From Pseudolabrys sp. (lineage in GTDB: Bacteria > Pseudomonadota > Alphaproteobacteria > Rhizobiales > Xanthobacteraceae): a stretch of DNA of 51,561 nucleotides. Made by a program: the position numbers and the translations under genes. This document shows, in pieces, positions 27,060 through 36,170 of the stretch (position 1 is its first letter; every line of letters starts with the position of its first letter). The stretch covers positions 1 through 51,561 of the forward strand of contig JAUXXH010000048.1 of the NCBI GenBank assembly GCA_030684935.1, given 5' to 3'. Below the pieces are notes generated by a model. It worked only from the letters and a program-made list of their open reading frames with translations, was not told the DNA's origin and ran no database searches.

Positions 27060-29114
27060 ATGACCGCCCCCGCAGCATTCATATTCGGGCCGTTTCGGTT
27101 GGTCGTCCACCGCCGCGAATTGCTGCTTCATGGAATTCCGGTCGCGCTAGGGCAGCGTGCAATAGAAATTCTCCTGATCCTTGTCAGCCACGCCGGTCAA
27201 CTCGTTACTAAAGACGAAATCATGTCCCAGGTCTGGCCCGGCGTGATTATCGAAGAGAACAATCTCCAGGTCCATATATCGGCTTTGCGCAAAGCTTTCG
27301 GCTCGGCCGGCGATTCCAAAACGTTTCTCCTGACCGTGGCGGGACGCGGCTATAGGTTCGTGGCGCCGATCGAGACAGAAAGCCCGAACACCACACTTGC
27401 CGTGGCGCCAGCCATGCCTGCCTCGGCCATTCCTCTTCGAACCAGCAATCTGCCGCAGCAATTGACTAGCTTCATCGGTAGGCAGCAGGAAATTGGCCAG
27501 ATTGCCGGCCAGTTCCAGCACCAGCGCCTTGTGACGCTGACCGGGGCCGGCGGCGTTGGCAAGACACGCCTAGCCGTTAAGGCAGGTTGGCAACTCGCGG
27601 CCCATTATCCCGATGGAGTCTGGCTCGTAGAGTTGGCCCCGATTCAGGATCCCCAACTCGTCGTGGCCGCGATTGCCGAAGCTCTGGCAATCGAATTGGC
27701 GGGCGGCGCGCCTCTCGCTGCGGCCGCGGTAGCGCTTGCAAACAAGCACCTCCTGCTGATCCTTGACAATTGCGAGCACGTCATCGGTCAAGCGGCAACC
27801 GTTGCAGAGACCTTGCTGCGCGCGGCCCCTCGCCTGTCCATTTTGACCACCAGCCGCGAGCGACTGGCGATCGCAGGCGAGAACGTTGTACGCGTGCCGT
27901 CATTAAAAATGCCGGAAACAGCCGCGTCGCTTACCGCAGCACAGGCACAGGACTTCGAAGCGGTCCAATTGTTCGTGGAGCGCGCGCGCGGAATGGGCGA
28001 AGACTGGCGCCTCACCGATGCGACCGCGCCGGCCGTTGCTTCGATTTGCCGGCGTCTCGACGGCATCCCTCTCGCGATCGAAATGGCGGTGCCACGGTTA
28101 CGCGTCCTGTCGCTGTCTCAACTCGCGGACGGGCTTAAAGATCGGTTCCGAATGTTGGCAGAAGGCAGCCGCACGGCGCTGCCGCGCCACCGCACTTTGG
28201 AGGCCGTGATCGACTGGAGCTATGCGCTCCTGAACGAGCAAGAACAGCTCTTGTTTCGACGCCTTTCCGTCTTCGCTGGCACTGTCGGACTAGAGGCTAT
28301 TACTGCGGTGGCAGCGCGGCCGGAGCTTTCGGAGACTCAAACGCTCGATCTGCTGCTGTCGTTAATCGAAAAATCGCTGGTTGTGACCGAACGCAGTAAC
28401 GGCGATCTTCGCTACCGCATGCTCGAATCTAACCGCGACTATGCACGACAGAAACTCGGGCATGATGCAGCGCTTCTCTTACGAGAGTACCACGCAGATT
28501 TCTATCGCGCGCGGATGGCCCAAGCCACGGTGGAATGGGAAACCATGTCCGCCGCGCAATGGCTCGACCGCTACGGACCCGACGTCGATGAGATTCGTAC
28601 GGCATTGCACTGGGCCTTTAGTTTGCAAGGTGACGATGTCCTGGCGCTTGATTTGGTCGCAAACAGTCATGTCATATGGGGCGAACTCGGGCTCACAGCC
28701 GACCACCGCCAGTGGGTGCAGACGGCGCTTGCACGGGTACACGACACGACGCCGAAGAAAACCATCGCGCGCCTTCTGTCCTGGCACGCAGGCGACGTTA
28801 AGGATATCGACGACCCGACCGATTACGACGATGCTATCCGCGCGGCAGAGCTGCACGCACAACTCGGCAATGCGTTCGCCGAAGGTCAGGCGTTGCTGCG
28901 CGCCGGCAGCGCAAGGCTGCTTCCCGGCAATGGAGAAGAAAGCGAACCTTTGTTGCTCAAGGCATACGCGCTGCTGAAGCCCTTTGGTGCGAGCAAGACT
29001 TTAGCACGCTGCCTAAGTGCGTTGGCGTCTGCCCATTTGCTCGCTGGCGATCTTACCAAAGCAAGACAACGCCACGAGGAAGCACTATCGATTTCCCGAC
29101 AGTTCAACGCATAA
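27060..29114 (+). CDS. Winged-helix / NB-ARC ATPase transcriptional regulator, short C-terminus
   Basis: A 684-residue STAND-type regulator. Residues 5-103 are an OmpR-type winged helix (FGPFRLVVHRRELLLHGIPVALGQRAIEIL, ...LRKAFG). An AAA/NB-ARC domain follows with Walker A GAGGVGKT (162-169) and Walker B LLLILDNCE (231-239), then helical repeats reaching TPR-like segments (AHLLAGDLTKARQRHEEALSISRQ) at the very end. Relatives I recall are about 900 residues or more, so the TPR part may be cut short here; the stop at 29112 follows the first TPR-like unit. It is translated right after the second RsbW-like kinase and is probably that operon's DNA-binding output. Confidence 0.88.
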   Translation: MTAPAAFIFGPFRLVVHRRELLLHGIPVALGQRAIEILLILVSHAGQLVTKDEIMSQVWPGVIIEENNLQVHISALRKAFGSAGDSKTFLLTVAGRGYRFVAPIETESPNTTLAVAPAMPASAIPLRTSNLPQQLTSFIGRQQEIGQIAGQFQHQRLVTLTGAGGVGKTRLAVKAGWQLAAHYPDGVWLVELAPIQDPQLVVAAIAEALAIELAGGAPLAAAAVALANKHLLLILDNCEHVIGQAATVAETLLRAAPRLSILTTSRERLAIAGENVVRVPSLKMPETAASLTAAQAQDFEAVQLFVERARGMGEDWRLTDATAPAVASICRRLDGIPLAIEMAVPRLRVLSLSQLADGLKDRFRMLAEGSRTALPRHRTLEAVIDWSYALLNEQEQLLFRRLSVFAGTVGLEAITAVAARPELSETQTLDLLLSLIEKSLVVTERSNGDLRYRMLESNRDYARQKLGHDAALLLREYHADFYRARMAQATVEWETMSAAQWLDRYGPDVDEIRTALHWAFSLQGDDVLALDLVANSHVIWGELGLTADHRQWVQTALARVHDTTPKKTIARLLSWHAGDVKDIDDPTDYDDAIRAAELHAQLGNAFAEGQALLRAGSARLLPGNGEESEPLLLKAYALLKPFGASKTLARCLSALASAHLLAGDLTKARQRHEEALSISRQFNA

Positions 29115-29190
29115 GAGCGGCTGCCCGCCCAAAGGCGCCTGTGATCCACAGCGAACCGGCAAACCGTCACCGTCGCGGAAGCGGGCTAAG

Positions 29191-30105
29191 CTAGAACTTG
29201 ACCCGCAGTGACAATGTTCCGGAATCGCCCTGCGATGTGTTCTGCGCGCTGAACTCGCGATAATATTTCGCCACCAGGTTCACGACCGTGTCGTGGAGCG
29301 TGAATGTGTAGGTGACGCCGGGGCCGATGCCGGCCACTCGCAATTTCCGGCTCCCCAGAATGGCGCCAGCGCCGCTATCCGGGCTTAGCTGCTGCGCGTA
29401 ATAGCCGACGACGCCAACCTTGAATGCACGGGTCAACATTCGGCCGGCAGCAAAATCGACATGGAGCATGTCGCCGGATCTGTAATTGGTGTCGGTATTG
29501 GCAAAGCTATACAAATAGATCGCGGCGCCCGACACTTCCCAGCCCGATTTCGGATCGAAATAAGTCATCCCTGCTTGCGGAGAGAGCGCCCAGGCGTTGC
29601 GGCCGGTATTGGGCAGCCTGGTTCTGTCGTAATCGCCCGCGGGTAAGAACACGGCGGTGAGAATATTCCAGTGGAAATGACCGGCGTGCCAGCCGATTGT
29701 GACCGGATTGATCACTACATCGTTGACAGCGGTCAGGCCGCCGCTGCGCCTGTTGGTGCCGATGCGGGTGACAATCGTCTGATCGACGTCGACATCGCTA
29801 ACGCCACCGCGAACCGCGAAGGCGTAATGGCCACCTAAGATCCGATAGGGCGTCACCACCGTTACGCCGAGAACATTTGACACCTGTTTCACGCCGAGCT
29901 TGAGCTGGCCTTGAGGAATGGTCGTGCGTTCGGTTCCGCCATACACATACAAATCGTGACGTATCTGCACGCCCGGACTCGGGATGACCCCTGTGAGAAA
30001 ATCACGATAGCCTTTGAGGTAGGCGCTCTGTCCGCCTTCCATGGCACTTGCAGGCAACGCCAGCGACGCGGCCACCAGAACGGACATCACAAAGCTGAAC
30101 CGCAT
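29191..30105 (-). CDS. Outer-membrane barrel protein of the phenol-degradation MetA (PF13557-like) group
   Basis: About 304 residues with signal peptide (MRFSFVMSVLVAASLALPASA). The mature part consists of alternating strands with many aromatic residues and ends in LSLRVKF, the terminal Phe usual for outer-membrane barrels. The layout (GQLKLGVKQVSNVLGVTVVTPYR, HFHWNILTAVFLPAGDYDR, NAWALSPQAGMTYF, RKLRVAGIGPGVTYTF) resembles the transporter/MetA family found near aromatic catabolism genes. ATG 30105 has GGGG 6-9 bases upstream; ATG 30117 is a second option. Substrate is unknown. It converges with the regulator gene ending at 29114. Confidence 0.75.
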   Translation of the reverse strand: MRFSFVMSVLVAASLALPASAMEGGQSAYLKGYRDFLTGVIPSPGVQIRHDLYVYGGTERTTIPQGQLKLGVKQVSNVLGVTVVTPYRILGGHYAFAVRGGVSDVDVDQTIVTRIGTNRRSGGLTAVNDVVINPVTIGWHAGHFHWNILTAVFLPAGDYDRTRLPNTGRNAWALSPQAGMTYFDPKSGWEVSGAAIYLYSFANTDTNYRSGDMLHVDFAAGRMLTRAFKVGVVGYYAQQLSPDSGAGAILGSRKLRVAGIGPGVTYTFTLHDTVVNLVAKYYREFSAQNTSQGDSGTLSLRVKF

Positions 30106-30147
30106 TTCAAGCCCCATTTCAAGTTAAAGACCGCGGCATCTTCACAA

Positions 30148-30366
30148 TCACCAATCGCTGTTGCGGCCACCGTTCGAGACGTCTGGACCTTTTCCTTTAA
30201 ATCGCTGCTCTAGTTGGGTCGGATAGTTGTCGGAAGACGACACGCCTTGCCGTAGGCATTGCTGTCGCCTATCACGGCGACCCGCACTTCTGCGCTCGCC
30301 ATCGGTGCGAGCGCCATTAAGAAAAGCACTGCTAGCGCGACTGCGATGAATTGGTGCCTAGTGCAT
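30148..30366 (-). pseudogene. Remnant of an SGNH-type hydrolase (GDSL/arylesterase-like)
   Basis: After AGGGGGAGGAAAATCACG and ATG 30366 the reading breaks at once, but one base on it continues HQFIAVALAVLFLMALAPM, a signal peptide, then AEVRVAVIGDSNAYGK, the GDSN catalytic block I of SGNH hydrolases. A second shift gives GVSSSDNYPTQLEQRFKGK and ends NGGRNSDW before TGA at 30148. The two frameshifts and lost body show a decayed gene. It lies directly before the barrel protein gene on the same strand. Confidence 0.65.
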
Positions 30367-31101
30367 CGTGATTTTCCTCCCCCTAGCGTCTTTTCTTTTC
30401 GTTGATTATTGCAGCAGCGTTTGTCCGGTCAAGCCATCAGCTGTCTTGTCCTGCCGGGTAAGGGCGTCGGGGATGCGCGCGAGGGCGCCTTAACGGCCAA
30501 TGGCTGGCGAACGCACACCAGGGCGTGGCCGATTACAGAAATTGGCATTTGTAATAAAGGGGCGACCTCGCCCACTGCTTACGACCCGATGAAATCGCGC
30601 AAGTTCCATCACGATTCCCAGAGCGCAGAACCGGATGCATAATTCTATTCAACGGAAATATGCAGCATTCTTCTAGAGCTTGACGAGTAAAGTTCCATCT
30701 ACTTAGTGTCGTTTTTCAATAGCAAGCGTGGCTAGGGTGCTGCATCTCGCCAAGCTCACGCAAAAAATGGAAAAAATAGGTACTGGCCTGTTGCGACCCA
30801 TAGCGGCCTATTTTAGATTTGAGAAACGGTGAGACCAGATGGCATCTTTTATGAAACCGCCGAAAAGTCAGAACGGATCGGGAAAGTGATCGGCGATGTG
30901 TTCATGATCGCTCCAGTTGGCGGCTTATATCAGATCGGCGTGACTGATTCTGTCCGCGGCCTACACCTTCGCCTAGAGGTGATGACCGAGAACATGATGG
31001 CGCGCGACGCCTACGGAGGCTCTGCGCCTTCATTCACAAGCGCAAGCCTACTGGCACGATAAGTGGGTCTGGGAAGAAGACCGGTAAACAAGGAGATCTC
31101 G
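30367..31101. other. Intergenic stretch without a supported gene
   Basis: About 735 bases that are visibly richer in A and T than the neighbours between 30600 and 30830. A 77-codon frame (30829-31062) exists but has no ribosome binding site and no recognisable family. A clear AAGGAGATCTCG ribosome binding site for the next gene lies at the right end. I see no repeat or terminator I can defend. Confidence 0.4.
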
Positions 31102-31323
31102 ATGCGCGTAGCTCTGCTTTCTGCCGCCGTTGCCATCGCCTCTGTTACGTCCGTCGCAGCGCAGGATATCACCGCTGCGCAACGGGACGCTTGCAAAGCC
31201 GACTACGTAAAATTCTGCAATGGCACGATCCCCGGCGGCGGTCGCATCATCGCATGCCTGGGCAAGGTGGAAGCCAAGCTCTCGGAGGCTTGCAAGAAAG
31301 TACTCGCCGAAGCCAAGAAATAA
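31102..31323 (+). CDS. Small secreted Cys-rich protein (PF00839-like repeat)
   Basis: A 73-residue protein with a clear signal peptide (MRVALLSAAVAIASVTSVAAQ) and a mature part with four cysteines (AQRDACKADYVKFC, IIACLGK, SEACKKVLAEAKK). The pattern fits the short bacterial cysteine-rich repeat, in which cysteines pair in disulfides in the periplasm. AAGGAG stands seven bases before ATG 31102. Function unknown; no operon partner is seen. Confidence 0.8.
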   Translation: MRVALLSAAVAIASVTSVAAQDITAAQRDACKADYVKFCNGTIPGGGRIIACLGKVEAKLSEACKKVLAEAKK

Positions 31324-31963
31324 TCCTCTCGCCGGCTTGATCGGCTCTGTCCTTCCCGACCAACGCACGATTGCTTACCTTGATGCATGAACCATCCCGC
31401 CCTCGATTATTAAGCGATGGCACATTCGAGCTGCTATCGCACGGCAGTTTCCACGGCTCGCTGACGCGCCGATTGATCTATGGTCAGTTGTCTACGTTCC
31501 ACGACTACAGAGAGACGCCTGCCGCAGTATCGCCAATCGAAGTTGTGTTTCTGACCAAACGGTGTGCACCGGTTGTTCAGTCATTAGAAAATCCTTGAGG
31601 CCGTCGTTCGTTATTGCTGGCCGCAAGTGCATTGACGTTGGATTATGCTGTCCCGCCGACCATAGCGGCTTCCACTGCCTCTCCCGTCGAAAGCGGAAGG
31701 ACGAGCTCAGAAGCGGACATTTTTTCAGTTTTGCCGGTTCGGACCCGCGCTAAATGCCGGATCACTATTTTCGCTATTCGCGTTGCTAAAGAGGTCTGGC
31801 GAAGGCGCGGAGGCCTTCTCTAGTGTGGAAATCCTGCTTCTGCTCGCGGGCGTAAAGCCGAATTCGGAGGCGATGCGCATCATGATTTCGGCTTGACCCG
31901 CATCCTGATCGGCACGGGGATCGCATCGAGCCGCTGGTGACTTCCTCGATCGAAACCGCACGT
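31324..31963. other. Intergenic stretch without a supported gene
   Basis: Several short frames on both strands, none with a ribosome binding site or a known family. One plus-strand piece near 31825-31890 reads ILLLLAGVKPNSEAMRIMI and could be a scrap of a coding sequence, but it is too short to name. The stretch ends in the dispersed repeat copy A. Confidence 0.35.
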
Positions 31964-32108
31964 CCGGTTCGGGTCAGAAGCAGAATTCCCGGGAGACGCG
32001 ACCGCATTGCGGATGAAAGTACGCCGAGCGGTACAACATAGCGTTGGCCCACCCGTTCTAAGTGCGTTGTTTCATTGATGAATTCCCACTAGCTCACCCT
32101 CTCCATCA
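31964..32108 (+). repeat. Dispersed intergenic repeat, copy A
   Basis: Shares in order with copy B (49233-49404): GGGTCAGAAGCAGAATTCCC, GATGAAAGTACGCCGAGCGG, TACAACAT, CTAAGTGCGTTGTTTCA, GATGAATTCCC and GCTCACCCTCTCCATC. The two copies agree over roughly 145 bases with scattered changes. No terminal repeats or coding frame are shared, so this is not an insertion sequence. Confidence 0.75.
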
Positions 32109-32186
32109 CACGCCACATTCGAACTTGCATTCGCCCTATAACCGCATGCGAAACCCTCCGCATTTTTCTTACGTCAGCGCGGAAAG

Positions 32187-33155
32187 CTATTCCTTACGAA
32201 TGCCGGTCACGCGGATGATCTCCGCACCATGCTCGTATTCGGCCTTGAGCACCCTCTCCAGTTCCTGCGGTGTCGAGCCGACAGGGTTGAGGTCCTGCGG
32301 ATCGAGAAACTTTACGCGCAGCGTCGGCGCATTGACCGCGACCTTCACGGCGACGGCCACCTTCTCGCGAATCGCCAGCGGCGTGCCCGGCGGCGCCATC
32401 AGAGCAAACCAGGCATTCTTGTACGGAAAATTGTAACCGAGCTCCTTTAGCGACGGCACGTTGGGCAGACGCGGCGAACGCTTGTCGCCAATAACGGCCA
32501 GCGGCTTCAAAGTGCCGGCCTCGATCTGCGGCAACACAAAACCGAGCGCGACGTAGGATAACTGGGCGCGGCCGGCGACGACATCATTGAGAGCATCCAT
32601 CGAGCCTTTGTATGGCACATGGGTGATCTCGACATTGGCCGTCTTTTTCAGCCATTCGAAGAGCAGGTTCGGCGACGTGCCGAGACCCCATGACGAATAA
32701 TTCAGCTGCGATGGATTGGCCTTGGCGACAGCCAGAGCCTCAGCCAGCGTATTGGCCTTCAACGCCGGATTGGCATAGATAACACCGCTCGCCGTGACTA
32801 ACTGGCTGACGGGGATCAGCGACCTGTACTTCACCCACATCTGCGGCTCGAGATGCGGCGTGACCGACATCGCCTCCGCCGTCACCGCGCAAAATGTGTA
32901 GCCGTCCGGTTCGGCATTGGAGCAAGCCTGCAAGCCGATCGACCCCGCAGCACCCGCCCTGTTCTCGACGATCACGGGCTGGCCCAGCGTGCCGCGGGCC
33001 TGCTCGCCAATTGCGCGTGTCATGGTGTCGAGCACGCCGCCCGCCGGGAATGGCACGATTATACGGATCGGCCGCTCCGGATAGGTTTGCGCCCTTGCTT
33101 GCGGACCAGCGAGCAACAAGGCGGCAACGCCGAGAATTCCCAGTGTCTGTTTCAT
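32187..33155 (-). CDS. Bug/TctC periplasmic solute-binding protein
   Basis: A 322-residue Bug receptor with signal peptide (MKQTLGILGVAALLLAGPQARA). Blocks: IRIIVPFPAGGVLDTMTRAI, RAGAAGSIGLQA, PDGYTFCAV, HVPYKGSMDALNDVVAGR. GAGGGAGAAACG precedes ATG 33155. Its start lies 34 bases after the CocE-type hydrolase stop, in the same direction, so the two are probably one transcript. No TctAB genes accompany it. Confidence 0.92.
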   Translation of the reverse strand: MKQTLGILGVAALLLAGPQARAQTYPERPIRIIVPFPAGGVLDTMTRAIGEQARGTLGQPVIVENRAGAAGSIGLQACSNAEPDGYTFCAVTAEAMSVTPHLEPQMWVKYRSLIPVSQLVTASGVIYANPALKANTLAEALAVAKANPSQLNYSSWGLGTSPNLLFEWLKKTANVEITHVPYKGSMDALNDVVAGRAQLSYVALGFVLPQIEAGTLKPLAVIGDKRSPRLPNVPSLKELGYNFPYKNAWFALMAPPGTPLAIREKVAVAVKVAVNAPTLRVKFLDPQDLNPVGSTPQELERVLKAEYEHGAEIIRVTGIRKE

Positions 33156-33189
33156 CGTTTCTCCCTCGCTCTTGATTTTTGTTTGAAAG

Positions 33190-34899
33190 TCAAGAAGACA
33201 GACGCGGCACACCGCCGGACATGAAGGTGCCGATGCGGTTACCCTTGGTGATGGGCAGTAGCAGATGCGATGGATGTGCGTTACTATGGTGCACCGTGAC
33301 CGTCGCAGGCTTCGGCCGGCTGAGATGGCCCTGCGCGATCCATTGCAGATCGTGCTCCGGCTTTTCGCCGTCGGCGCACTTCAAGCGCAGCGCCAGCCGG
33401 TACCCCGGCTTGAGCTGCAGCGCATAGGGCCGCACCTCGATATCGAACTCAGTCACCTCGCCCGGCGTCAACGGATCGCGCGCGGCATGCGTGTGATAAG
33501 GCAGCCACGGCTTACTCGACGCCGGATCGAGCGCACGTTGCGAACCGCGCAGCCAGCCGCGCGTCAACAGGCGATCGCCGCCTTGCGGATCGATTTCGAA
33601 CAGGCTGACGAACCACAGCGCTTCGTTGTCGGTGGTCGAGGCGAACAGCTTGAGCGCGATCGGGCCGCAGATTTCCGTTGCTTCCACCATCGGCGGCGTG
33701 GTGAAACGCAGTTCGCCATGGGACGCCGGCGCATCCTCGAGCACGGATGTGTCGGAACCGCGGAACGGCTCGCGCTCCGACAGCAGCCCTTCTTCGTGCA
33801 GGTAGAACCGCGTCCAGCGCGCCTCCGGCGATGGCCACTGATCGCCATCTCGCCATGCGCCAATGCCGTCGACAAAGAGCTGCACTTTCGGCTCGTCGAG
33901 AATGCCGGTGTCATTGTCCTTGAGCCAGAGATCGAACCAGCGTAACTGGTCGTACTGATACTGGTACACGGGACGATCGAGATAGACCGGAGGGCCGATC
34001 AGCATGCGCTTGGGGCCGGCGAACTTGTCGAAGCCGCGAAAAGCGCCGGGCAGATGCAGGCCGTAAATGCCCCAGCAGCCGCCGAAGCTTGCCGGCACAT
34101 CGATGTTCTTGGTGAAATCAACTGAACGCTGCCGCCAGAACTCGCCATCCAGCTGATGGGCAAGAATTTCGACCATGATCGGGTTGGTGCCCTGGTCGGG
34201 CGCCTTCAGAATATCAGACAAATACTCGACCGGGGCTATTTCCGGATCGGCCTTCAACTGCTCGATCCTGTCGCGCATCGCCGGCGTCCGCATCGCGTCG
34301 GCGAGCTCTGGCGACACCCTAATATTGGCGACATTACGTAGCCACCCGCGCATGAAACCATAAGAGAGAATGCCGCCGTGATAATAACGGTCGCGATAGG
34401 CCTCGTTCCAGCCATACGGCGCCCAGATGCATTTCAGGCTCGGCGGCTTCAAGGCAGCGACGCGCTGCGAAACGATCGAGAAATACGACACGCCGGTCAT
34501 CGCCACTTTGCCGCTCGACCAGGACTGCGCGGCCAGCCACTCCACCGCTTCGGCAATGTCGGTAATGGCGCGGACGTCGAGATTGCCGAAATAACCCTGC
34601 GAGCCGCCAGTGCCACGGATATTGGCGACGACATGGACATAGCCGCGTCGCGCGAAGAAGGCGCTGTCGCCGGCTTCCATGTGGCCGCGCTTGTGGCTCA
34701 TGCCTTCCGGCATCAGGTCGGTGAACTGATCGGCCTTGGAATAGGCGTGGACGCCAAGCAGCACCGGGAAGCGCCCCGGCCGGTCCGGCCGCACGATGTC
34801 GCAATCGAGCGTGACGCCGTCAGACAGCGGAATTGAGATATCGCGGTCGCGGACAATGCCGTCGACCGGCTGCGACGTGGACCAGCTCTGGGTGAACAA
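33190..34899 (-). CDS. CocE/NonD family alpha/beta hydrolase (S15-type)
   Basis: A 569-residue hydrolase. The alpha/beta-hydrolase core begins near residue 20 (ISIPLSDGVTLDCDIVRPDRPGRFPVLLGVH), the nucleophile elbow is GVSYFS with S138, and the C-terminal third is the X-Pro dipeptidyl-peptidase jelly-roll type (GPIALKLFASTTDNEALWFVSLFEIDP). Known members hydrolyse esters (cocaine esterase), amides or peptides. No signal peptide, so cytoplasmic. It forms a unit with the Bug receptor downstream and is preceded by a TetR gene 97 bases upstream. It could hydrolyse an imported ester; substrate unknown. Confidence 0.9.
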   Translation of the reverse strand: MFTQSWSTSQPVDGIVRDRDISIPLSDGVTLDCDIVRPDRPGRFPVLLGVHAYSKADQFTDLMPEGMSHKRGHMEAGDSAFFARRGYVHVVANIRGTGGSQGYFGNLDVRAITDIAEAVEWLAAQSWSSGKVAMTGVSYFSIVSQRVAALKPPSLKCIWAPYGWNEAYRDRYYHGGILSYGFMRGWLRNVANIRVSPELADAMRTPAMRDRIEQLKADPEIAPVEYLSDILKAPDQGTNPIMVEILAHQLDGEFWRQRSVDFTKNIDVPASFGGCWGIYGLHLPGAFRGFDKFAGPKRMLIGPPVYLDRPVYQYQYDQLRWFDLWLKDNDTGILDEPKVQLFVDGIGAWRDGDQWPSPEARWTRFYLHEEGLLSEREPFRGSDTSVLEDAPASHGELRFTTPPMVEATEICGPIALKLFASTTDNEALWFVSLFEIDPQGGDRLLTRGWLRGSQRALDPASSKPWLPYHTHAARDPLTPGEVTEFDIEVRPYALQLKPGYRLALRLKCADGEKPEHDLQWIAQGHLSRPKPATVTVHHSNAHPSHLLLPITKGNRIGTFMSGGVPRLSS

Positions 34900-34996
34900 G
34901 CGGTGGCTCCCTGCCGTCTATATTTATACGAGCATTTAAATCGAAGGCCTGCCCCGTGTAAAGGGCGGCGCTGCCCCGCATTACGGGCGGGCAATG

Positions 34997-35677
34997 TCAG
35001 GTTTTGGCTTTTCGGCGCTTGACCGGGCGGGCGGCAATGCCGTCAATCATCATGTCGATGGCATGGGCTGAAAAGGCCTGGAACAATTGGTCATCCGGCC
35101 GCTTGCTGCCAAAGACGCGACGCATGATAGGAAGCGCCAGGCCGAACAGGTCGCCGCTGTTGACATAATTAATGAAGAAGAACGCGGGGTCGACCGGCCG
35201 GAAGCTGCCATCTGCGATGCCGCGCTGCAGGATACGGCGGTGCTCCTCGAAATTCACGCGCGCGAAGGTCTCGACGAAGAAGCGCCCCTCCTTAGTGTCG
35301 GTCATCATAGTCTGATGCATCAGCCGCGTCAGCGATGGATAGCGCCGCAGAAACTCCATCGTCGTGCGTGCGCGCCGACGCAGTGCCTCGACTGGCGGCA
35401 TCGTCTCGGAGACGGCGGCGAGGATCTCGGTGCGCCACTCGCCTACGACCTGCTCGAGCACTGCGTGAAAAAGTTTGCTCTTGCTGCCGAAGTAATATTT
35501 GACCAGCGCCGGGTTAAGCTTGGCGTCGCGCGCGACGTCGTTGAGCGAGACATGGCCGGGGCCATCGCGGTTCAACAGTTTGATCGCCGAGCGCAACAGC
35601 ATCTGCCGCGCCGCGCCCGGCGCCAGATGGTACTGGCCTTTTCGTTTCGCAGGCTTGCTCGAAGACACGCGGGTCAT
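34997..35677 (-). CDS. TetR family regulator
   Basis: A 226-residue regulator starting at ATG 35677. The N-terminal HTH is plain (MLLRSAIKLLNRDGPGHVSLNDVARDAKLNPALVKYYFGSKSKLFHAVLEQ, about residues 28-78), and the C-terminal ligand domain has the FFVETFARVN and FFFINYVNSGDLFGLALP segments. A GTG nine bases earlier is also possible. It lies upstream of, and in the same direction as, the CocE-type hydrolase and Bug genes, so it probably controls that unit and may be co-transcribed with it. Confidence 0.9.
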   Translation of the reverse strand: MTRVSSSKPAKRKGQYHLAPGAARQMLLRSAIKLLNRDGPGHVSLNDVARDAKLNPALVKYYFGSKSKLFHAVLEQVVGEWRTEILAAVSETMPPVEALRRRARTTMEFLRRYPSLTRLMHQTMMTDTKEGRFFVETFARVNFEEHRRILQRGIADGSFRPVDPAFFFINYVNSGDLFGLALPIMRRVFGSKRPDDQLFQAFSAHAIDMMIDGIAARPVKRRKAKT

Positions 35678-36170
35678 GCCGCGCACTTTCCCCGATCAAA
35701 CTCGCAAGTGCAACAGTTTCGAAGCCCTCGATAGACCGCAAGCGTCTATCAAACCAGTTTCTCTAGATTGGGCGGGCCCGTGCCCAATCATTTTTCCAGG
35801 TGCGCCACGGACTTCGCATATACCTCCATCACAGTAGCGTCCTTAGGTTGCCGGAAGCGCTCGCCGGTCTGATAGTAGCGGGTCGCTTAGGAAAGCAGGA
35901 TGCCGCCGTTTGCTCATGGCCGCGCTTCTCGACTTCAAAACCGAGGCCCGCGACCGTGTCGCCCATCCGCTTCCACTCGGAGAACCCGGAGTCATCGTCG
36001 CCGACAGGCGGACGCAGCGCGGTGCCGACACGATTGACCTCGTGATCTCGGCACCGCTCCATGGCGCACCGCTGAGGCGAATCATCAACCCCAACTACCA
36101 CCGATAATTGCCCGGAAACAACAGGAAAGCTGGACAGTCCTTCATATGGGCCATCATCACGCCAATCTCT
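35678..36170. other. Intergenic stretch without a supported gene
   Basis: Overlapping short frames on both strands between 35829 and 36107 look weakly protein-like but have no good start and match no family I know. The left part should hold the TetR promoter. No repeat copy is found here. Confidence 0.35.

Noticed and set aside
35829..36107. Overlapping short frames on both strands that look weakly coding
   Set aside because: No good start, no ribosome binding site and no family could be recognised on either strand.
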